NCBI GenBank assembly: GCA_008690995.1
Contig: VRMN01000008.1
Location: 124,001 to 188,000 of the forward strand
DNA length: 64,000 nucleotides
DNA from: Porphyridium purpureum
Taxonomy: Eukaryota; Rhodophyta; Bangiophyceae; Porphyridiales; Porphyridiaceae
Direction: 5' to 3'
The notes under the pieces are model-generated. The model worked only from the letters and a program-made list of their open reading frames with translations, was not told where the DNA came from and ran no database searches. Position 1 is the first letter of the stretch. Every line of letters begins with the position of its first letter. Below, one piece after another: positions 1 through 9,909 of this stretch. The translations under genes were made by a program, and so were the position numbers.

Positions 1-2869
1 TTGCTTCGAGCTTGCGCTGCTCTGCTTGCCGCTCGCGTTCCCGCTCCTCCTCTTCACGCTGAATTTCAAGAAAGGAGCGATGATCTAGCTGTCCGTCACC
101 GGCCCACGGCGCGGTGGGTGCTACTCTTGGCTTCGGACGCTCTGCAGTCGATCCTCCTTTCTGTTGCTCCTCTTGCGATACCCGCTCAGCCGGTGCCGCT
201 CCAGAATTTGATCCAGCCACGGGCTTCATTCGCTGCTGAGACTGCTGAGACTGCTGAGGCTGCTGCTGCTGCTGCTGCTGAGATTTTCGTTGTTGCTCAT
301 GCTGCTGCGAGGATGCCTTATTGTTTTTGGGCTTTGGATGCCTCGCAATAGACCAATCGTCTTCGAGTGCGACGTCCAGCGCAACGGCCGGACGATCCGG
401 ATAGTTCACATTTGGGTTCCCAACGCCTCCGCTGTCACCTCCGAGAGTTGAAGGATCCATTTCCATTGCAAATGGCGTTAAATCACGCAGTCCCCCTGGA
501 ATCGTGGATACGGAAGTGTCACGCTGCCTTTCAACGGCATTGGTGCGTTTCTGCTTTTCTCCATGAGGCTGCTCTTCGATAGGTGCGCCGAGTCCAGGAT
601 GATGATCCTCGCGTTCCGTGCGGCGGACGGAATCGCCACCCCCGGTGCCATCATTGATGCCTGTTCCCTGCGCCAGACGCTCAAAGATACCAATCGGCTT
701 GGCCGCTTCCCAATTCGATTGAACCTGCGCTTGCGATTGACTGCTTTCCGGTTTTATCCCATCCATCCTCCCCAAAGCACCCATCAAAAACTCACTCCCG
801 CCCCCGTAAGCAGAGGCTGCAACGGCCTGGTTTAAATTTGGATTCGCGGGTCGATGATGAACGGATGCATGCGCAATGGCCGGGTCCAAGGCCATCAAGG
901 CGGCTGCCGGGTCTCCAAACGACGGCAAGGCGCCCGGTCCCCGGGCCGCTGACGCAGTATCCGCACCGCCACCTCGCAACGTACTCAGTAAGTCAATGTA
1001 CGCACTGCCGCCACCCGCGACTGCACCGGAGATCGGACCGGCCGAAACCGACGCCACGCTTCGTGTGGTGTCTGAAGACGGCATGACTGGTACTTGTGCT
1101 GGCAAAGAAGACGGCACGAAACCTGGAGGTAGAATAGAACCACTCTCGTTCATGGATGGCGGCGGCACGAGCGCAAATGCGTATCGCAATTCGCGAAACT
1201 CGGGGCTCACATTCAGATTGTCGTCGGCCACGCTCTTCACCATCAAGGTATCCGTATAAAATCCGGCGTGCAGCCACTGCATAAGCTGCCCTGCGGAGAA
1301 TGGCCCCTGCACCATCTCGCGAGGGTCCAAATACACCCAGACACTCCGTGGGTCATCCACAATACGTTGATGCATTTCGGCGAGCCGCCGTCGAAAAAAG
1401 TCATCTTGGTGCTGCGGGTATTGTTGCATCTGTGCGTGCAAATACGGATTCTCCAGGTGCGGCGATTGTACCCGCCAAGCGTGACGCTGATCAGCAGTGT
1501 AGTCACTTGCTCCTTGCAAAGGATCTGGATAGTCTGCTGTCGACACTACGCTTCCTGCTTGAGGTGCAGCTAGCTGCACGTCGCCGCCCGCACCGGCGCG
1601 ATGAGAGGAAGTATCCTCGACCCGCTGTTGCAGCCCCTGCGACGTTTGCGAAGGTTGGGAAAAGGGCTGCGCGTGAGACTGCTCCCGCGGAGACGTGTCT
1701 GGTGCGGAACCCATATTCGAGCGCACGGGACGCGTCGAGCTAGAGATCCCCCCCGCTGACGTCCCGCTCGTGAAAGCCGATAGATCGCGCGTATTGCGTG
1801 GCAAAAAGTCCAGATTGTGCGATGCACTGCTTCTTCCGCTGGCAGCCTTGCTACTGTCTTCGAGAGTCGCACTAGTGCCGTTCGATGTTTCGTCCACGGA
1901 TTTCAAAGCACGGAAATCCTTCATTCCCCCGCGAAGCGGAACAGGTGGATTCTGATTCTGGACAGACGCCTGCGGGGGCACGCTGACACTTGCCACTCCT
2001 GTTGCTCCAGCCGCCACGCCTGCCTTTGAATTCACGAAACGCGAGCCGCTTGCCGCGCTTCCCATGGATGAGTTCTGAACCGAGCTTGCCACTTCTGCTA
2101 CCACATTGTCGCGTCCCTGTCGCCAATTTGAGCTCGAATCCGCCACGCCTCGCTTGTTGTACTCGCGTGACCAGTACACCGTACCTCCGGGCGGCGAGCT
2201 CGACGCTGTCGAGCTCGCCGCCTCGCCAGGATTCGTCGAACGAATGCGCACGGGACTCGATGAAGGCGCGCCACTGCTCCCGCCCAAGCCGGAGGTGAAC
2301 GCACTGTCTGCCACTTTCCCACCCGTTTTCAACCCCGCCGCGTTCGGACGATTAGCAACGGGCGTAAAGACAGGCGTGGCCGACCAGTAGTCTCGAGAGG
2401 TGGGCGCGGCGCCTGTACCACCCGGTGCACTACCTCCAGGGCCAGCAGCTATGCCACTGCCGCCACCGGACGTCATACGTTCCGCGCTGGCAAGCGAGGA
2501 CGCCGTCCGCGCGACAGGCGCTCCTCCATCTCGCGCGGCGCTGCGGATCGCGGCAAAGTCCCGGCCGCCGCTACCGGTGCCCGCGGCAGTTCTCTTTTCC
2601 AGCGCGATGACAGCTGAGTGCGATTCGACGGTCGTGAGCGAGGCCTGCGCGCGTTCGCGCACACTTTCGACCGCGTCCAGAAGACTGCGAGAGAGCGACT
2701 CTGGACCGTGAGGCGACTGTAGGACCACATCTACGGCACCTTCCAGATCTTCGTCATCCCCCTGGAGCTCTGCCTGAGAAAAGGTCGTTACAAGCTGCTT
2801 TCTCGACATGTCCTGAAACACATCCAGAAGCTCTTGCTTGGAATACAAAGGTCCTTGAGATGTGCTCAT
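1..2869 (-). CDS. GYF-domain protein, GIGYF/PERQ-like (3' end outside window)
   Basis: The minus-strand frame is open without a stop from the ATG at 2869 to the left edge (956 codons seen). A GYF domain lies at about residues 500-557, with the signature WVYLDP...VQGPF...QLMQWLHAGFY; GYF domains bind proline-rich ligands such as PPGL. Near the N-terminus Tyr9 begins YSKQELL, fitting the YxxxxL-phi motif by which GIGYF proteins hold the cap-binding protein 4EHP. At about 865 there is a Gln-rich run, and the last residues seen (APWAGDGQL, then IQREEEERERERQ) resemble the conserved C-terminal block of metazoan GIGYF1/2. The rest is low-complexity Ser/Gly/Ala. By family, the role would be mRNA-specific translational repression (inference). 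The stop codon and any further domains lie outside the window. Confidence 0.85.
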   Translation of the reverse strand, partial: MSTSQGPLYSKQELLDVFQDMSRKQLVTTFSQAELQGDDEDLEGAVDVVLQSPHGPESLSRSLLDAVESVRERAQASLTTVESHSAVIALEKRTAAGTGSGGRDFAAIRSAARDGGAPVARTASSLASAERMTSGGGSGIAAGPGGSAPGGTGAAPTSRDYWSATPVFTPVANRPNAAGLKTGGKVADSAFTSGLGGSSGAPSSSPVRIRSTNPGEAASSTASSSPPGGTVYWSREYNKRGVADSSSNWRQGRDNVVAEVASSVQNSSMGSAASGSRFVNSKAGVAAGATGVASVSVPPQASVQNQNPPVPLRGGMKDFRALKSVDETSNGTSATLEDSSKAASGRSSASHNLDFLPRNTRDLSAFTSGTSAGGISSSTRPVRSNMGSAPDTSPREQSHAQPFSQPSQTSQGLQQRVEDTSSHRAGAGGDVQLAAPQAGSVVSTADYPDPLQGASDYTADQRHAWRVQSPHLENPYLHAQMQQYPQHQDDFFRRRLAEMHQRIVDDPRSVWVYLDPREMVQGPFSAGQLMQWLHAGFYTDTLMVKSVADDNLNVSPEFRELRYAFALVPPPSMNESGSILPPGFVPSSLPAQVPVMPSSDTTRSVASVSAGPISGAVAGGGSAYIDLLSTLRGGGADTASAARGPGALPSFGDPAAALMALDPAIAHASVHHRPANPNLNQAVAASAYGGGSEFLMGALGRMDGIKPESSQSQAQVQSNWEAAKPIGIFERLAQGTGINDGTGGGDSVRRTEREDHHPGLGAPIEEQPHGEKQKRTNAVERQRDTSVSTIPGGLRDLTPFAMEMDPSTLGGDSGGVGNPNVNYPDRPAVALDVALEDDWSIARHPKPKNNKASSQQHEQQRKSQQQQQQQPQQSQQSQQRMKPVAGSNSGAAPAERVSQEEQQKGGSTAERPKPRVAPTAPWAGDGQLDHRSFLEIQREEEERERERQAEQRKLEA

Positions 2870-3380
2870 CTCGAGATGTGCTCGCGTTCACCACCTTTCC
2901 CTCTTCGCTCGCTCGAGATCTGCGACCACAACCGCGCTTGGCCCGCGTCTTTCATGCAGCTGAGACTCAGCCCTCTTTTATATTTCTGCACCGTCGGTGT
3001 CGGCCAACTCCGATCTGGCCTAAGCGTGCCCGGGTCCGTGTGTAACACAAGCCTCGTTCAATCACCACTGGCCTGACCAGTGCATTCAGCCTTCGCCCAC
3101 ACGGTGTCTTCCGCGACTACGAATCCGACCAACTGTCCGCAAAGCAACCGTGACAACAGCACAGACCCCTTCCACGCCTTCCTCACTGAATCAGCCGGCA
3201 CGCACAAAAGCAATGTCCTCAACGCCGCGCCGACCAACCGGGACAGCACACGTCGTCAAGCCGAAGCACAAGCACTCCACACACCGAGTCCAAGCAGTCT
3301 ATGTTTTTCAATCCAGCCAGTATGCACGAAGTCTCCCCTGTACCCGTACTCGACTCTGCGTTGCTCCCACCCGAACCACG

Positions 3381-3432
3381 TCTCTCTCTCTCTCTCTCTC
3401 TCTCTTGCACACATACGCACACACACACACAC
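3381..3432. repeat. (CT)n then (AC)n microsatellite
   Basis: A CT dinucleotide run at 3381-3405 is followed almost directly by an AC run at 3408-3432. Read on the minus strand it is a GA tract upstream of the GYF gene. Confidence 0.95.
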
Positions 3433-3610
3433 TGTCAAACACACACACGCACGCCTTCGCCCGCGACCGCTTGGTTCTTTCCCTCGCGGCCTTGACCCGT
3501 GCGTCAAAGCGCGCGTGCACGCCGGCTCGTCAGATTCTGCTACTAAATCGACGTCGGTTACTATCAAGCCGCGCGCTTACTACTCAAACACGGCCTGCTA
3601 CTGATAGTCA

Positions 3611-3724
3611 CTGTACTGCCAGTAGGGTACACTGTCGCCACTTTACTAGTAAATCTGTCCGATTTTATCAGCTTCCGATCGCGGTGCTTCCACTTCCGCC
3701 ACGCAACTGTACTCAAGAGTACAG
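3611..3724. promoter_or_regulatory. Cluster of GTAC-core motifs
   Basis: CTGTAC lies at 3611 and 3707, GTACAC at 3628 and GTACAG at 3719. The same hexamers occur upstream of many other genes in the window. A promoter role is inferred from position and recurrence only. Confidence 0.5.
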
Positions 3725-4145
3725 CTGCGGCGGGAGTCGGGTGAGCGCGCGGGTGGCGCGCGTGGTATTTGTGCCGGACATGGAACATGACGTTGACCCT
3801 CGCCCGGCTCTGCCACTGCCGCAGGGCGCTGTTTGGCCCTGACCACGACTCGACATGCGCGTCTACTTTGGACAGAACCTCGCCGCTCTCCGTGCAGCAC
3901 GATCATGCGAATGTGCGCCGCGCGGCAGCTGGCGAGACGTTGTTTGGGGGAGACGGCGGTTCTCCTCGACTCGGCACTGAAGCCGGCCGCGTGCGATCCT
4001 TGCAGTTCGCCCCATCCACGCACGCCCATCTCGGGCGCACGTGGAAACCCCCGCGAGACCCTCCCTCGCCTTTGCTTCATGCCGCCACAACCCGCGATCG
4101 CCAAATCTGTGCAGCGCGGCACCGCCTGGCGCAAGTTTGAGCAGA

Positions 4146-4173
4146 TGTACACTACAGGATTTATGGACTGTAC
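4146..4173. promoter_or_regulatory. Pair of GTAC-core motifs
   Basis: TGTAC at 4146 and CTGTAC at 4168, some 370 bp ahead of the ANTH start codon and 65-95 bp ahead of a possible minus-strand ATG at 4080. Role inferred from recurrence. Confidence 0.45.
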
Positions 4174-4539
4174 CTTCTCTTTTCTAATTGTTCTGCGAGA
4201 GAAACCGAGTGGCGGGTGTTCAGTTTTTGTGTCCGAAGTGGGTACTAATAAATCGGAGTGATTTGATGAGATCGTCACCGATGCAGGTTCAAGACGAAGG
4301 ACGCAAGAAGAAGCGAAGCGATCGAAGTGATCGAAGCGGGCGTGGATGTATGTTGTTGGGTGGGAATGGGAGAGAGCGAGAGAGAGGGAGAGAGAGGGTG
4401 GTGAGGGCGTAAGAGACGGATAGCATAGTGGTGTGAGAGGAAGGTGGGGGAAAGGAGGTATACGTTGGAGCGTGGGTTTGGGTGGGGAGGGAGGGAGGGA
4501 GTGGATGGATCGAGATCGTGCGCGGGAGTGAGTAGCATC

Positions 4540-6984
4540 ATGTCGTTCAACGAGTTTCAGTCGGGGGGTGTGGGAGCTGGAGGGTCCGGGTGGACGGGCG
4601 ATGGGGCGAATGGCATGGCGTCGATGTCGTCGAGGAATATGGGTGCCGGTGGGAGTATGAATGCGGGCGGAGGAGCATACCAGACAAGTAATCCCTACCA
4701 GACGGGCGCGCCGCCCGGCGCGCAGGCGGGCGGCGGGACGTATCAGACAAATAATCCTTACCAGACGGGCGCGCCGCCCGGCGCGCAGGCGATGAATCCG
4801 GGCGGTGGGATGGGGATGGGGATGGGCCCTCAGGGCGGCTCCATGTCGTTCCAGCGGATGAGCACGTTTGCAGACGGAGGCGCGTCGGCCGGCATGGGCG
4901 GAGGCGGAAACATGTACCAGTCAGCGGCGAACCCGTACGCAGGGAACGTCAATGTGGGCGGGTACGACGCGGGTGGTGTCGGAGGTGGCGATCCGGCCAT
5001 GATGTACGCGATGGGGAAGGGCAAGTCAACCAGTGCAAGTGCAAAGTGGGGGGACAAGATGAAGGCAGCACTTGCCGAGGGAAAGGGTGATAGTTTCAAA
5101 GTTATCGTCGTCAAGGCAACTAACCACGACGTCGGCCCGCCGAAGGGCAAGCACGTGGCCGCCATTATGCAGGGTCTGCAAATGGGCGGCGCGGTCTCGA
5201 ATCGGAACACCCCCGTTGGCGCCGTGTTTTATCACTTGAGGAAGCGGCTCGTTGAGAAAGATTGGGTGGTTGTGCTCAAGGCTCTTTCAGTGTTCCACCA
5301 CATCTTTAGAGAGGGGAATGAGATGTTTGTGGCTTACGTCGCCCGCAATGCGAAGGGCATTTTCAACATGTCTGGTTTCCAGGACCTTTCTGCGCAGGGT
5401 ATGGCGCATAGGGGCTTCATCAAGACGTACGGAAATTACCTGGATCAGTGGCTCGAGACCAAAGCGCGGATCAACTACCCGGGGGGCAAGTCACGCGGCG
5501 ATGACCTGGCCTTTGCACACCGCTTCCGACAGGTGCCAATTGACGTGCTGATCAATGAGCTCCCCGTTATCATGGACAGTGTAGACGCGCTGTTTGGTGT
5601 GGATCTTGGCGGTCAGGCGCGTTACTCGGGCGTGGGCACTCCGGCGTTCACGATGATTCTCAAGGATTGCCTCCATCTATGGATGGCACTGTCCGAAGGG
5701 CTGGTCAACCTAGTCGACCAATTCTTCACCACCGATCAGAATCGCGCTCGAGCCGCGTACGAGCAGGTTTATCAGCGCTTTTGCTTGGTCGTGCAGAACG
5801 CGACCAAATTTTTCCCCCTGGCGCAGCAGGTCAGTGGCAGCTTCCGCCCGCCACAGCTTGCCCTGGTGTCACTGGACCTGCACGCGCAGATGCAAGAGTA
5901 CATTTTGAACGGCCCACAGCACGAGCGCATTGCGTCAGACCCGGAGCCGGAACCGGAGCCAGTGCCATTCGAGCCCGAACCGGAGTACTATTCTGAGTCT
6001 GAGCCGGAGCCAGAACCTGAGCCGGAGCCGGTGTACCGCGAGCCAACACCACCGCCTCCGCCGCCTCCGATTTCATCGTCCTCCAGCTCTTCGTCGTCAA
6101 GCTCGGAATCAAGCTCATCTTCTGAGGAGGAGGCACCGCCGCCACCGCCCCCTCCACCGCCTAGGGCGTTCGACCCCTTGGCCGATCTGCTGGGGATTGA
6201 GGCAACGCCCGGCATGTCTCAGGCTGGTGGACATCCCTATGGCACGAACATGAACCCGCAACAGCTGGCACTTTATCAGTCGAACGCGATGTATCAGCGC
6301 GCCATGTTTGAGAACACAAGCGACGACCGCGTGAAGCAGATCAAGGGCATGATGAACGCACGGCAAGCGCACATGGCGCAGATGTCTCAACAGGGCGGAA
6401 TGATGGGTGGCGGCAACCCCATGGGCTCAAACATGAACAACATGCAGCTTGCTTTGGTGGCGCAGAACCAGTTCAACAACGGCACAGGTGGTGGGCAGGG
6501 CATGGCAGGTGTGTATGCGCAAATGCAGCAGCAGCAACGGCAGCAGCACTATGCGGCCATGCAGCAGCAGCAGGCAAATATGCAGAGCATGCGCAGCGGT
6601 ATGGGCGCCCCGGGCACGATGAACCCAGCCATGTCCCAGTACGGTACTAACAATATGGCGCTTGTCGCGCAGCAGAGTCGCGCTGGCGGTGGCGCCGTGG
6701 TGCCTTTCCAGCAAGGAGGTGGCGTGGCGCCGGCACAGATTGGCGGTGTGAACCATAACATGTACGCTGCAAACCCAGGTATTCAAATGGGTTTGGCGGC
6801 CGGGTACTATGTACCGACGCAGCAGCAAGGGTCGGCAGCGATTCCTGCCATGCAGGCAGAAAAGGCGCAGTCCGCCGCAAACTACAGAATCCAGAAGGGT
6901 ACGAAACCGAAGAATGTCAATTCAAGCGACGTCAATTTCAGCGGACTGGTCGATGACATGAAGAAAGCTGCGCTGAACCGGTAA
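4540..6984 (+). CDS. ANTH-domain clathrin adaptor (AP180/CALM family)
   Basis: The protein has 814 residues from the ATG at 4540; the frame is open further upstream, but that stretch is an unconvincing GA-rich leader. An N-terminal Gly/Met-rich part contains a 21-residue tandem repeat with NPYQTGAPPG. The ANTH domain follows at about 165-440; VVKATNHD followed by PKGKH is the lysine/histidine patch that binds PI(4,5)P2. Next come an acidic-proline block of Glu-Pro repeats, polyproline and polyserine (about 470-545), then LADLL, a clathrin-box-like motif, and a long Gln/Met-rich tail. This layout matches adaptors that couple PIP2 membranes to clathrin during endocytosis. A GA tract lies about 140 bp before the start. 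It converges with the pseudouridine synthase gene, 113 bp between stops. Confidence 0.92.
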   Translation: MSFNEFQSGGVGAGGSGWTGDGANGMASMSSRNMGAGGSMNAGGGAYQTSNPYQTGAPPGAQAGGGTYQTNNPYQTGAPPGAQAMNPGGGMGMGMGPQGGSMSFQRMSTFADGGASAGMGGGGNMYQSAANPYAGNVNVGGYDAGGVGGGDPAMMYAMGKGKSTSASAKWGDKMKAALAEGKGDSFKVIVVKATNHDVGPPKGKHVAAIMQGLQMGGAVSNRNTPVGAVFYHLRKRLVEKDWVVVLKALSVFHHIFREGNEMFVAYVARNAKGIFNMSGFQDLSAQGMAHRGFIKTYGNYLDQWLETKARINYPGGKSRGDDLAFAHRFRQVPIDVLINELPVIMDSVDALFGVDLGGQARYSGVGTPAFTMILKDCLHLWMALSEGLVNLVDQFFTTDQNRARAAYEQVYQRFCLVVQNATKFFPLAQQVSGSFRPPQLALVSLDLHAQMQEYILNGPQHERIASDPEPEPEPVPFEPEPEYYSESEPEPEPEPEPVYREPTPPPPPPPISSSSSSSSSSSESSSSSEEEAPPPPPPPPPRAFDPLADLLGIEATPGMSQAGGHPYGTNMNPQQLALYQSNAMYQRAMFENTSDDRVKQIKGMMNARQAHMAQMSQQGGMMGGGNPMGSNMNNMQLALVAQNQFNNGTGGGQGMAGVYAQMQQQQRQQHYAAMQQQQANMQSMRSGMGAPGTMNPAMSQYGTNNMALVAQQSRAGGGAVVPFQQGGGVAPAQIGGVNHNMYAANPGIQMGLAAGYYVPTQQQGSAAIPAMQAEKAQSAANYRIQKGTKPKNVNSSDVNFSGLVDDMKKAALNR
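4678..4791 (+). repeat. 63-bp in-frame tandem repeat (about 1.8 copies)
   Basis: Two in-frame units start at 4678 and 4741. Each encodes YQT(S/N)NPYQTGAPPGAQA inside the ANTH gene. They are nearly identical at DNA level, so the duplication is recent or kept homogeneous. Confidence 0.9.
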
Positions 6985-7097
6985 GTTAGCGTAGACCGCG
7001 TAGGGGAGAAGAGCGAAATCCAGACGCGCGTCGTCGACGCGTGCAACTGTCTCTTTCCCCTTTGTTTTGTTAGCCACGCATAAGGTCTCTAGCTTTC

Positions 7098-8525
7098 TTA
7101 TTTGGGTACTGAATCTATGCTTTCGCTTCGCCACCACAAGTGATCTGTTGTAAAGACGTGCTCAACCCCTTCAATAGCAAACTCGACCCGCTCGGCTACC
7201 AACCCCAATCGCTCTGGCTCTGGCCCCAGGACGTGTATCGACTGTTCCTGAGAAACCTCCGCTTTGCTTGGCCCGTCTAAAACACGATTCGTGGAGGCAT
7301 CTTCGTGTGCCTTCACTTGCAGAATCACGCCAGCGATCGGCTCGTACATACAATCACTGACCAGTGGCGCGTTTAAAGCTGCACATTGTCTTCGTATCTG
7401 GTGCGTACGGCCTGTAATCAAACGTACGGTGCTTTCAAAATACACGGCGCCCCGCTCGGCGCAATCGTGATTGGAAGCACGGGCATTGGGACCCAGCGAT
7501 AACTCGGCACAGTCGAGTATTTCCATTTTCACAGGCACAAACTCCTGGCCTCGGTTTCTATTTGTGCGCGCCCAAAGTTGGTCAGAATCCGACCAGACCT
7601 CGTACAGTGGGCCGGGCTTTGCGCGCTTGTTTGCTCGATAGTTAAGTGCAGCATGTTCCACGATGCCCAGAGGCAGCGGCGCGCGGGTCAGAACTTTATA
7701 GACCTTTCTGACGCTGCCGTTCTCCTTGACTAGCTCAGCTTGCATTTTGGCGTGCTGCTCAGGCCCCATCGCCATCAAACACACACCAGACGTCCCGCGG
7801 TCTAGGCGTGTGCAAACGTGCAGACTGCTCGTGTTACCATCCATGCCAAGCACACGTTCAACCTGATACTTGGCGTTCTCGACCCAATTGTCAACAGACG
7901 GCATACAGAGCAGTCCTGGTGGTTTGTCCACTACAACAAACACTTCACTCCGATAGAGAATCCTCGCGGTCCAGTCGATGAGCGTCGCGACTGGAAAGCG
8001 CTTGGGGCTTGCGTGTACACGAATATATCGCTCAGCTAAAATCGGCATGTCAGTGCGTTGGCGCACTGTGCGCACGATTTCTCGACGGGTGCGCATGGCG
8101 ACAGCGTCGACGCGCTCCTGTTCTGATATATGCACCGCGCCAAAGGCAATGAGGTCTAGGACGTACGCATGCGGCAACTGCGTGTGCTCAGCAATCACAT
8201 GCGACAGCATTTTGTGCCCTTCGTGCGTCGTCGCCATGTGGAAATTCATTGGCGGGTATCGCACTTGTGCGCTGACTGGATACAGTGTCATGGGCATTTT
8301 TTGCCCAAACGATGAGGAAAAGACGTCAACCATTCTCGCCCCACCTGCATCACGCGTCCCGCTTGTCAACTGCCGATTTGGCACGCACGCCACTTTTTCC
8401 CACCGTCTGCTAAAGATATTCGGCAGCACATCTGGTCTGCTGGATCCAGGAGCTAATAGGAAGCCAAGGCGGAATCGTGATTCTCCTCTTGAAGCTGACG
8501 CGCAGGACATGCCACGAGCCGCCAT
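7098..8525 (-). CDS. RluA/RluD-family pseudouridine synthase
   Basis: The protein has 475 residues from the ATG at 8525 (MAARGMSC...). The frame extends to a GTG at 8606, but there is no upstream ATG and the GTAC-core motifs at 8601-8616 lie there. The RluA-family catalytic motif RLDRGTSG, containing the nucleophilic Asp, is at about 238-245, and the conserved TGRTHQIRR block at about 367-375. The N-terminal ~80 residues are basic and Ser/Arg-rich and may be an organelle transit peptide. The enzyme isomerises uridine to pseudouridine in rRNA or tRNA; the target cannot be told from sequence. Confidence 0.88.
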   Translation of the reverse strand: MAARGMSCASASRGESRFRLGFLLAPGSSRPDVLPNIFSRRWEKVACVPNRQLTSGTRDAGGARMVDVFSSSFGQKMPMTLYPVSAQVRYPPMNFHMATTHEGHKMLSHVIAEHTQLPHAYVLDLIAFGAVHISEQERVDAVAMRTRREIVRTVRQRTDMPILAERYIRVHASPKRFPVATLIDWTARILYRSEVFVVVDKPPGLLCMPSVDNWVENAKYQVERVLGMDGNTSSLHVCTRLDRGTSGVCLMAMGPEQHAKMQAELVKENGSVRKVYKVLTRAPLPLGIVEHAALNYRANKRAKPGPLYEVWSDSDQLWARTNRNRGQEFVPVKMEILDCAELSLGPNARASNHDCAERGAVYFESTVRLITGRTHQIRRQCAALNAPLVSDCMYEPIAGVILQVKAHEDASTNRVLDGPSKAEVSQEQSIHVLGPEPERLGLVAERVEFAIEGVEHVFTTDHLWWRSESIDSVPK

Positions 8526-8600
8526 CCCTCGGCCGCCGCACAGCTGGTCTGCGCACAGGGTCAAACCAACCTTCCAAACAAAAGTAGGCGAGAAGCGGAA

Positions 8601-8616
8601 GTACACTTCGCTGTAC
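8601..8616. promoter_or_regulatory. GTAC-core motif pair ahead of pseudouridine synthase
   Basis: GTACAC at 8601 and CTGTAC at 8611, 76-91 bp upstream of the ATG at 8525 on the minus strand. This is the typical distance seen for this motif in the window. Confidence 0.55.
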
Positions 8617-9542
8617 CTAATTCAGCTGCAACTTCTTTTGGCGACATCGAGATGGATGCGCGAAGGTTGCGAGCTGACTCGGGAGGCGAGCAACACACGC
8701 ATTGTTGCACTGACGTAGTGCCGCAATGCCATGAAGAAGAATGTTCTCAGTACTTCTTTTCCCCGGACCGCAAAAGCTTAGACAGACGAGCAGGTATGCT
8801 CGAAAATTATGAGCCGGCTATGAAAGGCTCCGGCTGCGGACATTTTTCCGCGTGCTGGCCACGTAAAGGATCGCACTGGGGTGAAACGAATGACTGTGGA
8901 AAGGGCGATACTTGAGCATTAGATTGCAGAGCTGCGTTGCGTTGCCGTGAGTCGGACAAGAATGGAACGAATAGGCATGCCGGCGTTGCTTGTGCGGTTC
9001 CGGCACGACTCTCACATCGTGCATGCGTGCCATTCGTACGAAGCATGGCAACGCTTGCTGTATTGTGAGCCTGGACGTGGACAGCGGGCTTGATCAAGGC
9101 GCGCTCGAGATAGAGTCGGAAGTCTCAGCTGGTGCGTCGGGGGCTGGACAATTTGCAATGCAAGAGGACACTGTGACGCGCGAGCCAGGAGTCCCGGCGT
9201 CATATACGCAGGCCACATGTTGCAGCAGTCAGTATGCGACAAGAACATCCACTTTTGTGTGGGGCATTGAGGACAAGACCTGCCGTTGTTCTGCCGTTCC
9301 GGGTTCTGCTTTCGGAGCAGCCGCAAGCCAGCGCCCTGCTCTGGCACCTTGGGTCGTTCCTTCCGGGTGCACGGCAGACTTTTGAGCGCGGCTGCCGGGC
9401 GCCATTCCATAGCGCGCTGAGCAAACGGCAGGCTGTCGTTTCAAGCTCCCGCAGCAGCCGTTGCACTCGCCCTTTCTGCCACCCAGGCCGTGCCCGCGCG
9501 TGCTTTTCGGAGCTGCGCATAGACGCTCATGATGCGAGTAGT

Positions 9543-9571
9543 GTACAGTGAAACCAGCACGACCACTGTAC
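9543..9571. promoter_or_regulatory. GTAC-core motif pair
   Basis: GTACAG at 9543 and CTGTAC at 9566. They are followed by an AT-rich stretch (about 9575-9620) that stands out in this GC-rich sequence. This is a candidate promoter for a transcript leading into the zinc-ribbon/RRM gene or for an unrecognised leftward gene. Confidence 0.45.
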
Positions 9572-9871
9572 CTCTTATCGTTGTTATTTATTGATACAAT
9601 TATTACGTTTTATAACCTTTTCCGTCGCGTTTTTTCACGCGTGTGTGCAGCCGGCCGGCGACCTAAGCGCCGAGCTTGTTCAAAAAGGACGCTGCGTTGC
9701 CATGAAATCTCCTTCCTTGGGTTTTGGGTCTTTGGGGTGCGAGTGGGTGTGTTATAGACGGAGAGGGAGAGGGAAAAAGAGAGCGGGTCGATTGTGGAGG
9801 CTGAACTGAGAACATGACAAAGCAAACAAGATGATGAAAAGCGCGGAGAGGCGGACCTGACGGAGGAGGGA

Positions 9872-9875
<4 letters not shown>

Positions 9876-9906
<31 letters not shown>
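9876..9906 (+). repeat. (GA)n tract upstream of zinc-ribbon/RRM gene
   Basis: An uninterrupted AG dinucleotide run on the plus strand, about 300 bp ahead of the start codon at 10209, within a generally purine-rich leader. Confidence 0.95.

Positions 9907-9909
<3 letters not shown>

Larger units (their letters stand above)
2870..4539. other. Intergenic/control region between divergent genes, with microsatellites
   Basis: This is 1.67 kb between the GYF gene (leftward) and the ANTH gene (rightward). It holds a CT run followed by an AC run (3381-3432), two clusters of the GTAC-core motif (3611-3724 and 4146-4173), and a GA tract near 4371-4397 ahead of the ANTH gene. Short frames exist, for example 116 codons from the ATG at 3787 on plus and 143 codons from the ATG at 4080 on minus. 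None resembles a known protein and they overlap each other, so no gene is called. The two motif clusters bracketing 3730-4140 leave room for a small transcription unit. Confidence 0.5.

Noticed and set aside
3080-3842. Plus-strand frames of 174 and 230 codons
   Set aside because: They are carried by the CT and AC microsatellites (SLSLSL, HTHTHT) and overlap each other in different frames.
9119-9130. GGAAGTCTCAG resembling the RNase P CR-I box
   Set aside because: It lacks one base of the consensus and no matching CR-V box or P4 partner could be found nearby.
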